From NCBI RefSeq assembly GCF_001811425.1, contig NZ_KV804703.1:100603-164602 (forward strand): a stretch of DNA of 64,000 nucleotides. The letters are read 5' to 3'. Below, piece by piece: positions 63,101 through 64,000 of this stretch. The notes beneath the pieces were generated by a model. That model searched no databases and was not told the origin of the DNA. It saw nothing but the letters and a program-made list of their open reading frames with translations. This DNA is from Peptoniphilus_A sp001811425 (GTDB taxonomy: Bacteria > Bacillota > Clostridia > Tissierellales > Peptoniphilaceae). Made by a program: the position numbers and the translations under genes. Within the stretch, counting starts at the first letter, position 1. Each line of letters begins with the position of its first letter.

Positions 63101-63754
63101 CTATTCTTCTGGAGGAATTGGCTCTTCTAACTCATTATTTTCAAAGTAGTTTGTCCCATCATCGCCATTACCTTGGAAGGTCCCAAAGGTAGAAACATAG
63201 TCCACGCCATCAATAGTATAATAAATTTCAACTCTTAGGTATTCCAAAAAATATTTTTCAAACTGAGTGCTATATCTTTTAGTTTCAAAATAGTATCTGC
63301 CGTCGTCAAGCCTATCTAGCTCGCCTTCTATTACTCTCTGCCTCTCTTTGTCATCATAGTGAGAGGCAGAGGCAAAGATTTTTATTTTCGGAGTTTCTGG
63401 CTCATAAACTTTTCCATTCTTAGCAAATTCAAAATAAATTTTATTATCATCGTTTAAATGAATACAAGGAATATCCCCTTCAATCCTTCCAGCAATTTTA
63501 TCCCTTACTTTCATGACCTTGCTTTCAGGCATACTTTCAAACTTAACTCTCTCAAAGGTCCTTACAATAGGTTTTCTCTCATCATTTGACACCTTTATAT
63601 TTACCCTAACACCATGAACAGAATTATTTCTCTTTGACTCTGGAGTTGGAGAAAAATAAATTTGGGCAGCTGCAAATAAAATCATTGCAAGAACAAATAA
63701 AATTGCTGCAATAATAAATAAAATTTTAAAAACTTTCGCGGTTTTACTTTTCAT
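63101..63754 (-). CDS. Membrane-anchored protein of unknown function, paralogue 2
   Basis: Protein of 217 residues, same architecture as its neighbour: N-terminal helix (KILFIIAAILFVLAMILFAA), RNNSVHGVRVNIKVSNDERK, then LEYLRVEIYYTIDGVDYVST and an acidic tail (EEPIPPEE). The start follows AGGTGATATT, identical to that of paralogue 1. Each copy has its own terminator. It sits next to an rRNA operon. Function unknown. Confidence 0.8.
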   Translation of the reverse strand: MKSKTAKVFKILFIIAAILFVLAMILFAAAQIYFSPTPESKRNNSVHGVRVNIKVSNDERKPIVRTFERVKFESMPESKVMKVRDKIAGRIEGDIPCIHLNDDNKIYFEFAKNGKVYEPETPKIKIFASASHYDDKERQRVIEGELDRLDDGRYYFETKRYSTQFEKYFLEYLRVEIYYTIDGVDYVSTFGTFQGNGDDGTNYFENNELEEPIPPEE

Positions 63755-63810
63755 AATATCACCTAATCTATTATTACCCCTTTTGCCCGTAATAAAAATA
63801 AAAATTTATA

Positions 63811-63837
63811 ATAAAAAAACCTTCCAATAAGGAAGAT
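63811..63837 (-). terminator. Duplicated terminator hairpin downstream of the rRNA operon
   Basis: CCTTCC-aataa-GGAAG, almost the same sequence as 63073-63091, confirming that the intergenic region was duplicated with the gene. Confidence 0.65.
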
Positions 63838-63927
63838 CTTTTTACCTTTAATATGTAATGAGATAACTCATTGTGGAATAATTAAAGCAAAATATTTTAC
63901 TAATTTTAAAAGGAGTATTTAAAATAA

Positions 63928-63969
63928 AAAGCCTATTGACAAAGGTAAACTTGCATCAATAGACCTTTT
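63928..63969 (-). terminator. rRNA operon terminator
   Basis: On the minus strand AAAAGGTCTATTGA and TCAATAGGCTTTTT pair (one bulge, one T-G) across a 15-base loop, directly after the 5S 3' end. Confidence 0.85.
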
Positions 63970-64000
63970 AACTGGCGATAACTTACTCTCCCAGGTCGTT
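63970..64000 (-). rRNA. rrf: 5S rRNA, 3' end only
   Basis: On the minus strand the last 31 bases read CCTGGGAGAGTAAGTTATCG then CCAGT, the conserved 3' part of bacterial 5S rRNA (loop E/helix IV and the CGCCAGT end). The rest, and presumably 23S and 16S, lie beyond the right edge. Confidence 0.88.

Overview
The window is AT-rich DNA from a low-GC anaerobic Firmicute. The gene set (anaerobic class III ribonucleotide reductase nrdDG, an NfnAB/GltD-like flavoprotein fusion, DUF6110 and DUF4364 proteins, TTG starts with strong Shine-Dalgarno sites) looks like Peptoniphilaceae/Tissierellia; that placement is inference. A 100-base run of N (30777-30876) shows it is a scaffold of a draft assembly.

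Layout. 1-5000: the partial gene of a GntR regulator, a PepSY-like lipoprotein, and a four-gene minus-strand operon (dipeptide epimerase, DUF819 membrane protein, cytosolic beta-lactamase-fold hydrolase, DUF3870) behind a leader with an intrinsic terminator. 5334-9810: secA and guaA, divergent. 9811-21890: an accessory island beginning at the 3' end of guaA. It holds an AlbA_2/ATPase regulator with a repeated promoter motif, a 1966-residue Avs-like STAND NTPase with a Cap4/DUF4297-type nuclease domain, a decayed IS256 element inside a dead restriction gene with its controller remnant, and a Fic/Doc toxin module. A degenerate copy of the guaA 3' end lies at 21878-21889. 21950-24212: further decay (IS200-type tnpA, a GNAT and a chloramphenicol-acetyltransferase-like pseudogene).

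24391-30157: a compact aspartate-to-threonine operon, lysC-asd-hom-thrCB, in which threonine synthase and homoserine kinase are one polypeptide. 30263-37159: ECF S component, scaffold gap, XRE membrane regulator with a structured leader, hslO, a secreted stalk protein with an Ada-like zinc site, and an hpt-CPBP-sirtuin-methyltransferase operon. 37254-41997: a BceRS/AB-like two-component and ABC module with a repeat operator. 42181-44581: a metal P-type ATPase with a DUF6110 partner. 44800-51291: a complete pstSCAB-phoU-phoPR operon behind PhoP boxes; PstS appears circularly permuted and both phoP and phoR carry one-base homopolymer frameshifts.

51588-64000: proBA, the Nfn-like fusion, a cupin protein, a flavin-binding protein, a Cys-less DsbA-like protein, an NlpC/P60 wall hydrolase, nrdDG behind paired NrdR boxes, two tandem paralogous membrane-anchored proteins, and the 3' end of a 5S rRNA gene whose rRNA operon reads in from the right.

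The best candidates for new biology are the Avs-like protein and its island, the AlbA_2 regulator whose coding repeat is copied in its own promoter, the permuted PstS, the ThrC-ThrB fusion, and two uncharacterised RNA leaders (5090-5154 and 31509-31588, both minus strand).
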